Below, in pieces: positions 32,894-45,383 of a stretch of DNA of 64,000 nucleotides. Below the pieces are notes generated by a model. It saw only the letters and a list, made by a program, of their open reading frames with translations, had not been told where the DNA came from and did not search any database. The first letter of the stretch is position 1; every line of letters starts with the position of its first letter. The position numbers and the translations under genes were made by a program. This DNA is from Puccinia triticina (taxonomy: Eukaryota > Basidiomycota > Pucciniomycetes > Pucciniales > Pucciniaceae): positions 3,410,001 to 3,474,000 of the forward strand of contig NC_070565.1 of the NCBI RefSeq assembly GCF_026914185.1, written 5' to 3'.

Positions 32894-33825
32894 CAAGCTA
32901 CCCCTGCTCTGCACAACATGGCCTTGGCAACGACAATCACCGCCACACCGCTACCATATTCTCAAACCGCGACCGCGTGGCACTGATTGTGTATGTATCT
33001 AACCTTCTGTGAGTCCGGTGCGCAGTAGGGCCATCACAACCAGTTGCCCGGTCTCCCAAAGCCCCACGGTCACTCATTAGGCGCCCCTGATGTGCACCCG
33101 TCAGAACTGGCCACCGGACCCCTGATGCTGTAGCCAAACAGTAAGACAATGGCCATATTGCTTAGATCATCAAAATTGTGGGCCCCTTCCCTACACCTGT
33201 GGCGCTCTCTGGCAAGTTCAGTTATAGGATTTTCAACTGGAAAGGTGAGTCCCTGTTTTTCTCATCAGCCAGCTGTTGTTTTCTGATAGAAAATTGATGC
33301 ATGCCAAAAAATGCTGAATTTGAAAGGTCAGCTGCCACATCCTAATTTGGCTTCTACACAAGGAACGAGTCCGTGATCTTGGCTCAGCTTGCGCCATCCC
33401 TGCCGGCATGCAAGACCCTCTTCCGGCTCAGTTTTGCAGCCTTCCCCACTCACATCATCATCAACCACTACATGGTCTTGCCCCAGGGCATAGCACATCA
33501 AATCAAATACAAATACGAATACTCGAATTGATTTGATCTGAGTCAAATAGTGAGAGAGCAGATTTTTGGTCGAATATTTGAATAGGCTTGAATATCTCTT
33601 AAAACTGAAAGACGGGGCCTTTTGGCCCCCGGAGGAGTTTTTATGGGCCCTTTGCTGGCCCTGGGGCTGCCCTATGCACCACTGGGGCTGCTGATATCCA
33701 CTGGGCCCGCTGATATCAGTATCACAAGTCCGGGACCGGCACCCTACCAGTACCAACCACCGCCACCAACAAATCTCGACTGTTGGAGGCCTTCAGGAGT
33801 CAACAGGTAAGTTTAGCTTGCCCTT

Positions 33826-34666
33826 TGTGAGCCTGTGTCTCTTGTGTGACAACAGGACACAAGGAAAATGGGGGGATTCTGGTTGGATTTCTTGGGATAA
33901 AGAAATACAAACAGAGAGAGAAGAAAGAAAGAGAGTAAGAGAAGATCAGGCCTAGACTTTAAGTCTTAATTAATTGATCTGGGCTATTCTCAACCTGGAA
34001 AAGTTGGAAGCCAGCTGTGCAAGGCCAAGAAAGAGTGCAACAGCCTCCACTCACAACAAGGAAACGTTGGTGGGATTCAGAAGTAGGGTTACTACTCTGC
34101 TCTGGTTTTGTAGGTCTTAACCAGAGATAACCTTTTGATCTTTTAAGATTGAAAGAGTTGAAGAAAAGAAGAAACAATCAAGAGCAACAGAGTTTCACTC
34201 TGGATAAGCAAGGTTCAGAGAAAGAGTTTACTTACTGTCAATATCCTAGGCGCCTGTGACGGTAGGTATACTGGGAGTGTGGTAATCTCTTTGGTGGTGA
34301 TCCTGGGTTATCTGGGGTGTGGTTCTGGTGTGCTGAAGTCTGTGGATCCTCCAGCTGCATGGGGGATCCTGACTTCGGAAATTTTCAAAGTTGGATGACA
34401 TAATCACACATGTACATGTGGTTGGGAGCGCTCAGGCACGACTACACGGCGCTGCTGCGCATGTGTGTCACAAACCACAAACTCTATGAAGGAGTAGAGA
34501 TATTGTAAAGTGATCAGTGAACACTAGGGTCAAAATTGCATGAGAAATCAGAATCTGAAGTCAAAACAACCTTATGTCTTAAGGTTAAAAAGATATGAGC
34601 ACATTTAGGTATAAAATGGAGATAAAAGGCAGTTTTAGGTCAACTGTGTTGACTCTAAGGCTGACA
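33826..34666 (-). mobile_element. Solo LTR, family S, copy 3 (841 bp)
   Basis: On the minus strand it runs TGTCAGCCTTAGAGTC...GAGGCTCACA-type ends, matching 15810-16651 inverted. The duplication CCCTT (33821-33825 and 34667-34671) is perfect. It lies in the 5' non-coding or intronic part of hAT-2. Confidence 0.93.
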
Positions 34667-34765
34667 CCCTTTAATCTATACCGGAAGAAGCTCAATCGGA
34701 AACTCCGGATTCAGACTGATCCTTGATCTGTCATTTCTTTCACCTTTGTTTACACTGAAAGCATA

Positions 34766-37700
34766 ATGAGTACAGCCGATGCGGATGATCCCCCAGGAAA
34801 ATCACAATCTCAACCAGATCCGTTGCCATCTCCGGAAGTTCAAGTGAATTCTCAGAGGCGTAAATCGACCGGCGTCAACCAATCAGAGACAGCGGTCTCT
34901 TTTTTTGCTCCTCCGGATTCAAAAGGCAAACGAGTCTGCTTGCTCAACAACTGTGGCAAATATCTCATATCAAACAAGACCACAAAGGCCAACTTGGTGA
35001 ACAATGTGGCTCGGAAGCATCCTGGCGAATGGAAACTTGCCCTTGAAGCTGCCAAAGCTGCCGAAAATGCCAAAGAAACCCTTCAAACTCCACATAGCTC
35101 CAGTACCCCTACTCCAGCCGCTACCAGTACCCAGTTGATGTCATTATCTAAACCAAAAGGACCTCTTCAAAAGCTCATGCTCCAGTCCCGACAGTCAACT
35201 TTCAACACCAACCTTATTGACTGGATCATTGAAGACCAGCTTCCCTACGCAAAAGTGAAATCTCCGAAATTTATCAAGATGATCCGAGGCCTCAACCCTG
35301 GTATCACAATCTTTAGCAAGCATACGGTTTCTTGGCGAATTAAGGCTCTCTACGCGAACAGTAAGCCTGCAGTCTTTAGCTTCTTGAGAATTCAATCAGA
35401 GCAATTCTCTTTTACGACCAATATCTGGTCCTTGGCTGGCGGAACCCCGTATATCTCACTCACCTGTCATTTCATTTCAAAAGAATGGGCTCCGGTTTCC
35501 GCCACGATTGGGCTCAAATCCTTCCGGGATAAGCACACCGGTGCCAACATCCACGACAAAATTGTCAAGATCTTTGAGGAATTTTTCTGCCTTTCTGAAC
35601 GCTCCACTTCAAACAAACAAAAGGCAATCCACATTGATGATACCTCCGACAATGAATCTAGCTCTTCCGATACCGCTGCTCAAGACGTGAATAGTGATGA
35701 AAATGAAGATCCTTCAAGTGACAAAATCGACCTCTCGTATCTTGGGAAGCGCATCATATCCATCACTTTGGACAATGCATCAAACAACAACAAATTCATT
35801 GAGACCGTCCTCACTACTAACCTTTTGTCCTCTCCAGAAGCTCACATACAATGTTTCGCACACATCTTGAATCTTGCAGCAAATGAAGTCCTGAAGGTCA
35901 TGGAGGATTCTTTGACTAAACTCCGGACGGTTATCCTACATATCCGACAATCTGATCAAATCTTCAGTGCGTTTCAGGATCTCTGCAAGGATAATGATGT
36001 AAAAGCAGCAAAACCAATCATTAACAACGCCACACGCTGGAATTCCACATATGATATGCTCGATCTATCTCTCCTTCAAAGACCGGCAATTGACAACCTT
36101 ATCTCCTCATACAAGAAACTTAAGCAACCTAGTCAAAAGGGAAAAAAAAAGAAATCGAAATCAAAGAAGGGGAAATTGGGCTCTGGCCAATCTGAAGTTA
36201 TTGAAGCGGTGCGCAAGGCTAACAATAAGAAAGCTCGTGAGATGGTCAGTACTCAAGTCAATTTTTGAACGCCTTGCAGATTTGTTAATGGTATGAATTT
36301 TTTTTATGTATGTAACAGGAGCCAATAAATGAAGATGAATGGGACCTGTTTGAGTGGATTCACTCTTTTTTGGAGAAGTTCCAACAGGCATCGGTCAATA
36401 CCCAGGGCAAAGTCCATGCAACTCTAACGACTGTCATCCCGTGGTATATTGCTCTCACCAACCACTGCAACAAAACAATCAAGAAATTCACCAAATCGCG
36501 GCATCCATCTAGAATGGTCATGATTGAGGCCGCTAATGTGGCTATGGGCAAGCTTTGAGGATACTATTCAGTGCACTCCCATCACTCAATTCTTGCCGTT
36601 GTTTTGGATCCGCGCTTCAAGTTCGCACTTTTTGAACAACAACCGTTTGACGCTGACGACAATGATGATGCTAGTGGGGAGACCCAGATTAAGTACAAAG
36701 ATGAAGCAATGAAGGTCTTACAGGCAACATTCCATGAATACTCAACTAAACTTTCATCCAATCGGTCCAAAGGAAGCTCCAATGTTACAAGCTCTCAATT
36801 GGTTTCCAATAAGAAAGATAAAGAACATTTCCATCCATTACAAAGCTACAAGAAGACTTCAAAACCATCTGCAAACAACGAGATCTTGACACTACAAACA
36901 TTTATTATTTTGCCCAAAAAAGAAATAAAAGTCAACATGAAAAAAATGAAACCAGAATTTCACTCAGGGGAACAAACTGAGCATGCTGAGCCAAAAAAAT
37001 AAAATGTCCCAAACTGAGCAAAAATCATTGGACAATGTTTTGGGATGGTTTTTGTTCACGGGCCTGGCGGGCCTGGAGCGGGCTTGAGCGGGCCTTGAGC
37101 GGGCCTGAGACAGGCCTGCCCAAAAAGCACATTGGGTCAGTATTAAAGGTGTTTTGCCTTGCCCTGGGAGCTTCTGGGGCTTTTGATGGGCCCAAAATTT
37201 CAACATGGGCTTTTGGTGGTCTAGAAGTATCAACTCGGGCCACTGAATAGCCCATGGGCCTTTGAATTCCCAGAAAGCCCACCATGAGCCCCCACATAGC
37301 TAATGGGCTCTTGGTAGCCCATGAAGATCTCCATGGGCCAACAGATACCCTCATGGGCTTTTGGTGGCCCATGAAGATCTCCATGGGCCAACAAATATCC
37401 TCATGGGCTTTTGGTGGTCCAAAACGCTCCCCATGGGCTTTTTGTGGCCCAGAAAGGAGGCAAAAAGCCCATGGGATCCCATGATGGAAGTATCTGTTGG
37501 CCCATAGGGATCTTTATGGGCAACCAAGAGCCCAATAGCTATGTGGGGGATCATGGTGGGCTTTTTGGGAATTCAAAGGCCCATGGGCTATTCAGTGGCC
37601 CGGGTTGATACTTCTAGACCACCAAAAGCCCATGTTGAGATTTCGGACCCATCAAAAGACCCAGCAGCTCCCAGGGCAAGGCAAAACCCCTTTAATACTG

Positions 37701-38237
37701 ACCCAATGTGCTTTTGGGGCAGGCCCGTCTCAGGCCCGCTCAAGGCCCGCTCAAGCCCGCTCCAGGCCCGCCAGGCCCGTGAACAAAAACCATCCCAAAA
37801 CATTGTCCAATGAGTTTTGCTCAGTTTGTGACATTTTATTTTTTTGGCTCAGCATGCTCAGTTTGTTCCCCTGAGTGAAATTTTGGTTTTATTTTTTTCA
37901 TGTTGACTTTTTTTTTTTTTTGGGCAAAATAATAAATGTTTGTAGTGTGACCTACCTGCAGATGCCCGAACCACCATTCAAGAAAGATATCATCACTTGG
38001 TGGAAGGAAAATCTGAATCTACTTCCAACCCTTTCATCGATTGCAAAAGACTACCTTGCCATTCCAGCCAGCTCAGCAGCAAGCAAACGTGTTTTCTCAC
38101 AGTCCGGTAATCTAGTAACAGTCAAACGAGTCTCCCTCTCTGGTGACTCAGTCAAAGCAAATATGTGTATGCGGTCTTGGCTGCGTGGAAAGCTGGTTGA
38201 TATGGCTTCAGCTTGTAAGGATATGAGTCTCAACTAG
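34766..38237 (+). pseudogene. hAT-2 transposase, one TGA and one inserted element
   Basis: Exons are 34766-36244, 36319-36889 and 37951-38237, which join to about 778 residues. The N-terminus has a BED-type zinc finger (CLLNNCGKYLISN...H). The catalytic core shows FTTNIWSLAGGTPYISLTCH, ITLDNASNNNKFIE and CFAHILNLAANEVLK. The C-terminal dimerisation domain reads DYLAIPASSAASKRVFSQSG. The 36245-36318 intron is GT..AG. An in-frame TGA at 36556-36558 (GKL-stop-GYYS) fits CGA. The CACTA-like element at 36890-37947 interrupts exon 2/3, but removing it with one TGA copy restores the frame. Only these two lesions are visible, so the element died recently. Confidence 0.92.
36890..37947. mobile_element. 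CACTA-like palindromic element (1.06 kb)
   Basis: It begins CACTACAAACATTTATTATT and ends in the exact complement of that sequence. The 3-bp duplication TGA (36887-36889 and 37948-37950) is the CACTA pattern. The arms (about 36890-37330 and 37510-37947) are near-perfect inverted copies containing GGCCTGGCGGGCCTGGAGCG and CTCCCAGGGCAAGGC. The centre is built of CCATGGGC words. It is non-coding. Confidence 0.9.
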
Positions 38238-40327
38238 TAGTTTCCCCTTCTACATACATGATTTTTTTTTTCCTCAAATAACTATCTGACTATCTGAATA
38301 GCTCAAAATTATGTAAAAGGCATGAATAAATATTAAATAGCTATTACTACTGAATGAGGAAATTGAAATACACAACTCTGAATACAATTAAACCCCCCTG
38401 GATTGTGAGAAACAACTGAAAACACCAAAAAACACCTTTTTTGGTGTTTTTGGTAAATTTTGTAAGTATTTTGGTTGAATATCTCCAAATACTCGAATAT
38501 TTGACGAATCAGTATTCAAGGGTCCCATAAAACCAGTCAAATACCACCGTGCTATGCCCTGTCTTGCCCACCTTCCTTGACGTCCTCATTATCCACTTTG
38601 AAGTGCTCAAAGACCATCTTGACTTGGACCCCAACCGGCGCTTGAACTACGAGGATCTGAGGAAGGCCATCAAGGGCTCTGCCATCTCTGCCAACGAGGC
38701 CGCCGACTCAAAAACTCCAAATCCAAACATCTATCTCATCAACAACTCCTCGCCTAACTTCTCCAAATCAAACGTCAGCAAACTCGCCACAGCTGAGCAA
38801 GCAAGTTGTAGGAGCAGCACCACTCAGCACACTATCAAATCCCTGGGGATGGCTAAGATCTCAAGCTCGCTTCCTCCCGTTGGCGAGTCATTCAACCATC
38901 TGGGCCTTGCCTCCATCAGTTCTCCTGCCAGTAAGTGTATTTTCCCCATCAATACCACTCCTCTCCACTGGCTGAAAGAAAAATGGCCTAGATCATACGT
39001 CCTACAGCAGCGCTCATTCTAGCAACCACGGCTTCAAGCACCAGCTCGATCATCCTTCTCAGACTCTGCTCGATTGACAGACAGGGATCGAGCACAGCCA
39101 AGCTGGCTTGGTATTCTTTTCTCCGCGCCATCACAGCAGACAAGCTTTGTTGTTTGACTTCCCCAAGATCCTCTCAAACTTTCCCAAGGAGGAGATTGAT
39201 CTTGTCAAGCAGATCTTAGGCAAGAGCAAGGCTGGCTTGGACTCTCATGAGACAATCAATGATGATGGCGAAGAGGAGGAGGAAGACTCGTTTGCCTACA
39301 ACCACCGCCACTCTGAATCCCTCAATTTTCCCGCCGGGTTGCACAACAAAGCGCTCGACGAACAGGCGTGGAAGCGGGCCAAGCCGGTTGTCGCTCTCAC
39401 TGAAACCCTTAACAAATTGCATTCCAACAAGCTCACGCCCCACTCTGCCCATCCCGACCTTTGTGAAACTTCGCCTGACACCTCAGGCAACGCGCCTCCT
39501 CCGTCTCAACCGGTTCAGCCTCACAGTCATCAAGCTTGAGCTCCAGTCCAAATCAACCCTCACAGCACAGGTAAGCCCGACTCCTATACCAGTCTTGACT
39601 GATGATACAGGAGTTGTATGCTAACCAATCCATCCACTGTACCCTCATTTACCGCCTAGGCGAAGCCCACATGCAGGAGGAATACGACCAAACCAGTCAG
39701 GGCCTAGATACCGCAACCAACCTGGACCCCTAGTGGGCCAGTGCAGAGCGACGACAATCGGCGTTCTATCAGAGTAAGCTGACTTATTCACATTGCTATA
39801 AAAGGACCAGTGTTTCTGATCCTCTGCTCTTTCGTCGTCGCATTTTCTTTCTCCTCCATCAGCTCCTATCCAGCACTGCTCATCTCTTCCATCTGAAAGA
39901 TCCCTTAAACAACCGCGACCGCTGCGCTCATCCAACAAAACATTGAAACACCCTCTAGCGCTTCTACCACCTTCTCAGACTCACTTCAGTATATCGACGC
40001 CCTCGTCCCGGTATCCTGATTATTCTCGACCGTCTTCTTCTATTTTTTTATCTCCTTCTCAAGACCCTCTTCGTGTCATATCCCTATCTCTCTATTCACA
40101 TCAAAACTCTATTTCTTCTATTAGCTGCCTGTCATAAGTGCGATCCTGCTCTTAGGTACGGACCAGAGTCCATGTTCTGTTTCTCTTCATCTTTTGAGCT
40201 ATCATACACTTTGTACACAAGATCTAATGAAATAAATCTCTTAGTCACTTGAATTCTTGCAGATTTACAGTCTCGAACTCGAACAAACCACTCGACTCAC
40301 CTTTCAGACTGACAAGAGCAGGAAGAC

Positions 40328-43300
40328 ATGACAGCCAACATCAGCAAAGAGGAGCTCAAGCAGATCCCAGTCCTCACAGGCAGCGGAAACTACCCTATCT
40401 GGTCCAATTGAATGGAAGGCCTCCTTACTCGCAATGGCTTGTTCAGCATGGTTACCACCAACCCGGGTCAAAATCCAAATGCTAGGACTCGAGAACTGCT
40501 ATCCGAAACCGCAAACATCCTATGCTCTAAAATTGGTGATCAAATCTATAATGGCATCGTCAAACAGCATCGGATCTCTAATGGCTATGAAATCTGGTTG
40601 AAAGTCAAGAGAACCTACGGATCCTCAACGGCTCACGGTATAACCAGGGCAACCAATTGCTGGCACAACCTTAAATTCAACGGAGATTTGAATTCCTTTC
40701 TTGATCAAGTGGAGTCATGTCTCACTCTCTTTGACTCAATCAGTCATGTTCAGACCAAAGGAGCTATATGCGGAGCCATCTGCGGGAAAATAGGGGTTAA
40801 AAGAAGTGGGATAACGGATCCGCTCATGATGAACAAAACCATCATGAACAACTCTGAGCTTCTGATCAAAAAACTCCGGGATCTGGCGGTCAATGACGAA
40901 TCATTTCACAAATCAGCAGGGATAGAAAGGACAGGCACTGCGCTCGCCAGCACTCCAAGGACGCGTCCTCCTCCTGGATGCAGAAACGGTTGACACAATC
41001 CAGAAGCCACTCACCCGGAATCTAAGTGCTGGGTGTTGCATCCCAAACTACGTCCTGTTCGCAAACCCAAGAATCCCACTGTACTCAACACTAAGGCACC
41101 TGAGCAACCCAAATCGCCGTCATCCTACAACACGCCTTCCTTTGCGCACTGCGTAATGGTTCAATGCCTCTCCCATAACACTAATCCACTTGGGCCGGTA
41201 CTCAACTTGGGTGCCTCGCACCACATGTTCAACGACCTAGCCTACTTCAAGGAAACATCCATCTGCAATATTCCTATCAGCACCGGAAATGGATCCGACA
41301 GTCTAATTGCCACCAGAACCGGTACCGCCACTATCTTCCAATCAGATGGAAAGGTCCTAGAACTCCCTGATGCGCTCTTCGTCCCGGGATTAAGTAGACA
41401 TCTTATTTCTCTCGGCAGACTCACCAAGAAGACTGCAGTAATCAACAGAGACGGCTCTGTTCATCGAGTCGTTATTGATGATACAATCAAATTTACCTGT
41501 ATCATGACCAGTGGCGTTTTGGAGTTCACCACCATCATCGGACCAGTTTCCAGCTTCGTGACCCTTCTTTCCACTCACACTCACTCATCCACAACCACCC
41601 CGTTCCTCATGTGGCATTCCCAACTCGGACACGCTGGTATAGCTCAAATGAAGTTGGCTCTTCCAGACGTCCGCTTTGATCAACCAACTAACTGTGATCC
41701 GTGCATGATGGGCAAGGCCACTCGTCTCCCCTTCAAAGGGCACTTTGACGTCACTTCTGCCCCTCTTGAGGTCGTACATGGAGATCTTGTCGGACCAATT
41801 AACCCAACAACAAACTCGGGAGCGCAATACTTTCTTACCCTTGTCGATCAGCACACGGGCTACATCAGTGTCACCCTGCTCAAGGAGAAGTCTCAGGCAA
41901 CTTCTGCAATTCTGGACTTCAAGCGCTTCTTTGAGAATCAAACAGGCCACAACATCAAGAAGTTGATTACCAATGGTGGGGGCAAATTTGTCAACAGAAC
42001 TCTGTCCAAAAACCTACGTGACTCGGGTATTCAACACAATGTTACGCCGCCATACACTCCTCAGCGCAACGGAGTAGCGGAACGCGCAAACAAGACAATC
42101 ATCAATATGTCCAGGTGCATGATGATGCAGGCGAACCTTGCCAAAGAGTGGTGGGGAGAAGCGGTAAAAAGAGCCATGGCTGTCACCAACTGCTTACCCT
42201 CAGTGGGCAAGAATCGGCCTTCTCCCATTGAGCAACGCTTCAAGAAATCACCCAACCTAAAAATCTTGTGACCCTTCGGCCGCAAGACATGGTTAGTGAA
42301 GCCTAATCAACTCCGAACTTCGAAATTCAACCCCATTTGCTGGGAAGCCATCTTGATCGGCTACAGCAACAACTACTCTTGTTACCAAGTGGTTCAATTA
42401 TCGGACAAGAAGGTCTTTGAAACTTGGCATGCTTACTTTGACGAGTCACTTTTCCCTTCCCTCACGGCCATCACTCCCAGCCATGACTCATTTCCTTACA
42501 CATCACTACCCAACTTCTCCTCGGACGCAGCACTCCCTTTTTCAGAGATTTCTTCACCAAATCCAGAAGAAGATGCTGACCCTGACCATTCTTCAGAGAA
42601 CATGGAAATCGACAAAGCCCCGGTCTCCCCTAGCAATCACTCTGAAGAAAATGATTCCTCTCCTCAACTTCAAGAACCTGCCCCTCGTTGTATTATAGTT
42701 CATGGACCGAGGCATCCGACGCAAATTGACAGCTCCATTGACTCTAGTAACATCCTTAACTTTAATCGACGACGACCCCAAGCCTTCAACGCTCAGACCG
42801 TTGAGCCCAAGACCCATCGACAAGCCATGTATAGCAACAAAAGAGAACACTGGAAGCAAGCAGAAGAAAAGGAAATAGCCAACATGATCAATCACCAGGT
42901 TTGGGATGAGCAAGTCATGACCAATCAGATTCACACCATTCCATCAACTTGGGCCTACAAGAAGAAGCTTGGCGCGAACAATGAGGTGACTGAATATAAA
43001 GCTCGGATCTGTGCGCAAGGCTTTTGGCAGACGTACGGACTCATCTTTGAAATGAAGTACGCCCCAACTGGAAAGCCGTCCTCGCTCTGTGTCTTGCTTT
43101 CTTTTGCCATCACCAACAAACTTCAAATTCATCAGTTAGACGTTAAATCGGTGTAAGACTCAAAAGGTGTCGTGAGACCCTTTTGCTGAATGGCGAAAGG
43201 TATGGATGAGGTGCAAGCTCTGCCTTTCTGTATATCAGAAAACAAGACCACCAAGCTAAGCTTGGCAGTTTTATTCAGTGATAAGGATATGTTCAGAGAT

Positions 43301-45383
43301 GAAGAGTATAGTTGGATTGTATGGTGGAAAGTTCTGAGTGTCTAAGAAACGGATGAGGAGTCTGAAATGGGCAGAAAACACTGATGACTTGGATGGGGCT
43401 TGAACCCAGGTCTGTGAGCAGAGGGTATATAAAGCAAAAAAGAGAAGGTCAAGGTTTGAAAGCTATGCTTCCACCAGGATTGGAACCCAGTACCTTGAGA
43501 GGCTTGTGAAAGGTTTGTGAAATCAACTATGAGTGTGAATTGCAAGTAACTGTGATATGTATGTGTAATAAATAATTGTGACAGGTGAGTAGATGGATGA
43601 TGGGAGCCAGATGGCATGAGGGAGGAAACAACTGGCAGGCAGAGGCCTCCTTATATAGTAAACTGAGAAGGGGTCTAACTTCTAGGGGGTTACATGAGAT
43701 TCATATGTATGCAATATCAAAACAGTGGCCAACTTGTGGTTGAGTGGAATCAAAGGAAGGAAATAAAAGAAACAAAGGAATTCAATATGAGGTATTCAAT
43801 ATCCTATGCAAAGTATCCTAGAGATGAGTTGTGTGTGAAATCATATGTGAAATACTCTGTGAACTGTCCCGGACTAGCATGTGAAAGGTGTGATCCGTGT
43901 ATCTTCTGATCCAGTAGAGATATGAAGGTGGTTCCAGTTGGTGACTAGGGGTTATTTTGGCCGTAGATTCCATTTCTGCCGTCCATTTGTTCCTATCTTG
44001 AGGCGTTTAGAGAGTACCAATAAAAGTTTTAATTTTTCTCCTACAAACACAGGAATAACAACTACATCGGCCTTCCTCACTTGTGACCTCGAGGAACAGG
44101 TGTACATGACTCCTCCCCCGGGTTATCTGTCTGGACAAAACATCGTGCTAAGACTCAGGAAAGCCATATATGGGCTTAAACAAGCCTCCCTGGCCTGGTA
44201 CAAAAGACTCAGCTCGTTTCTCACCAGTATTGGCTTTCAGACTTCAGTTGCAGATCCATGCGTTTTCTTCCGGGTGTCTGCACCTGCCACTTGGATCTTC
44301 GCCCATGTAGACGACTTGGTCATCCTCAGCTCTGATCCAACACACTTCAAGACGCAAATGGCTCGAGATTTCCAGATCAAGTACCTTGGGGATTCGACCT
44401 TTCTCCTTGGAATGAAGTTAGACCAAGTCCCTCAAGGCATCATCCTCAATCAAGCTCAGTACATTGAGCGCAAACTCGTTGAATTCTAAGTGTTAACGCT
44501 ACCTTCAGCGTTGTGTCCTCTTGATCCGAAAATGTACCTTTCGGAGGCTAGCGCCGATGATGTTCTACGTTTTCAAGAACTTGGCGTGAACTATTGTGCC
44601 ATGATTGGCTCACTGAACTATCTCAGCATTCTGACTCAACCAGACATCGCTTACGCAGTCAGTAAGCTATCACAGTTTCTCGAACGGCCAGGTATGGTGC
44701 ACTACACTGCTGCGATGCAGGTGTTTCGCTACCTAAAAGGGACTCGGGGGAGGGGACTCTCCTTCTTTCAATCTCCCTCATCCAGCATTGTTGCCTCGGT
44801 CGACGCTGATTGGGCAAACTGCCCTGACTCTTGTCAATTGCACACCGGCTTCCTCATTCAACTCAACAAACACGTGGTCTTGTGGAAATCTTGCAAGCAA
44901 GCGACGGTCTCCCTCTCGTCCACGGAGGCGGAGTACAAGGCTTTGACAGACGTCTCCAAGGAGGTCGCTTGGTTAGTCAATCTCATCAAGGAGGTTATTC
45001 CGGAACAACCTCTCGATATTCCTGTTGTTCTTGTTGATAACCGCGGAGCAATCGATCTTGCTCTCAGCCAAATCAGTCAGAATGGCTTTTGCACCAAGCA
45101 TATGGATCTCAGACTGCACTTTGTGCGGGAATTGATCAAAGCCCAAGTCATCCGTCTTCAATACATCAAGACTGACCTCAACACCTCTGACCTACTCACC
45201 AAACCGGTCGGACGGTCACGCATCATCAAGGCGCTCAATGCCTTCACCTCTGACGCGTTGCAAGCTGACTCTGCTTCTCTCCCAACGGCTCCAAGCATGG
45301 GGGGCTGTGAAACTTTGCCTGACACCTCAGGCAACGCGCCTCCTCCGTCTCAACCGGTTCAGCCTCACAGTCATCAAGCTTGA
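40328..45383 (+). pseudogene. Copia-2 Gag-Pol, broken by stops and a solo LTR
   Basis: Gag starts at 40328 (MTANISKEELKQIPVLTG). The protease reads LNLGASHHMFND where DTGA is usual. The integrase has WHSQLGHAG, the first Asp in VHGDLVGPI and the Glu in GVAERANKT, but the second catalytic Asp motif (usually TDNGGEF) reads TNGGGKF. Reverse transcriptase pieces flank the solo LTR (LQIHQLDVKS, then AFLTCDLEEQVYM) and include YGLKQASLAWY and FAHVDDLVIL. RNase H shows ASVDADWANC and VSLSSTEAEYKAL. Stops at 40409-40411, 40991-40993 and 42269-42271 are TGA in CGA-compatible contexts, and a TAA lies at 44487-44489. The last frame ends inside the 3' LTR. Confidence 0.94.
43152..44065 (+). mobile_element. 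Solo LTR, unrelated family (about 914 bp), inside the Copia-2 reverse transcriptase
   Basis: It begins TGTAAGACTCAAAAGGTG. The duplication ATCGG (43147-43151 and 44066-44070) is perfect, and LDVKS-AFL of reverse transcriptase rejoins when it is removed. An AATAAAAGT signal lies near its 3' end (about 44020). It contains two tRNA T-arm-like words on the minus strand, near 43395-43407 and 43474-43490. Confidence 0.9.

Larger units (their letters stand above)
33484..38561 (+). mobile_element. hAT-2, complete hAT transposon (5.08 kb including nested inserts)
   Basis: Terminal inverted repeats are CAGGGCATAGCAC (33484) and GTGCTATGCCCTG (38561). The perfect 8-bp duplication TCTTGCCC lies at 33476-33483 and 38562-38569. 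It contains a near-complete transposase (34766-38237), a solo LTR (33826-34666) and a CACTA-like palindrome (36890-37947). Its insertion split a coding exon. Confidence 0.97.

Noticed and set aside
33640..33760. Palindromic GGGCCCTTTGCTGGCCC-like sequence near the hAT-2 left end as a separate MITE
   Set aside because: It lies in hAT-2 subterminal DNA, and no matching ends or duplication were found.
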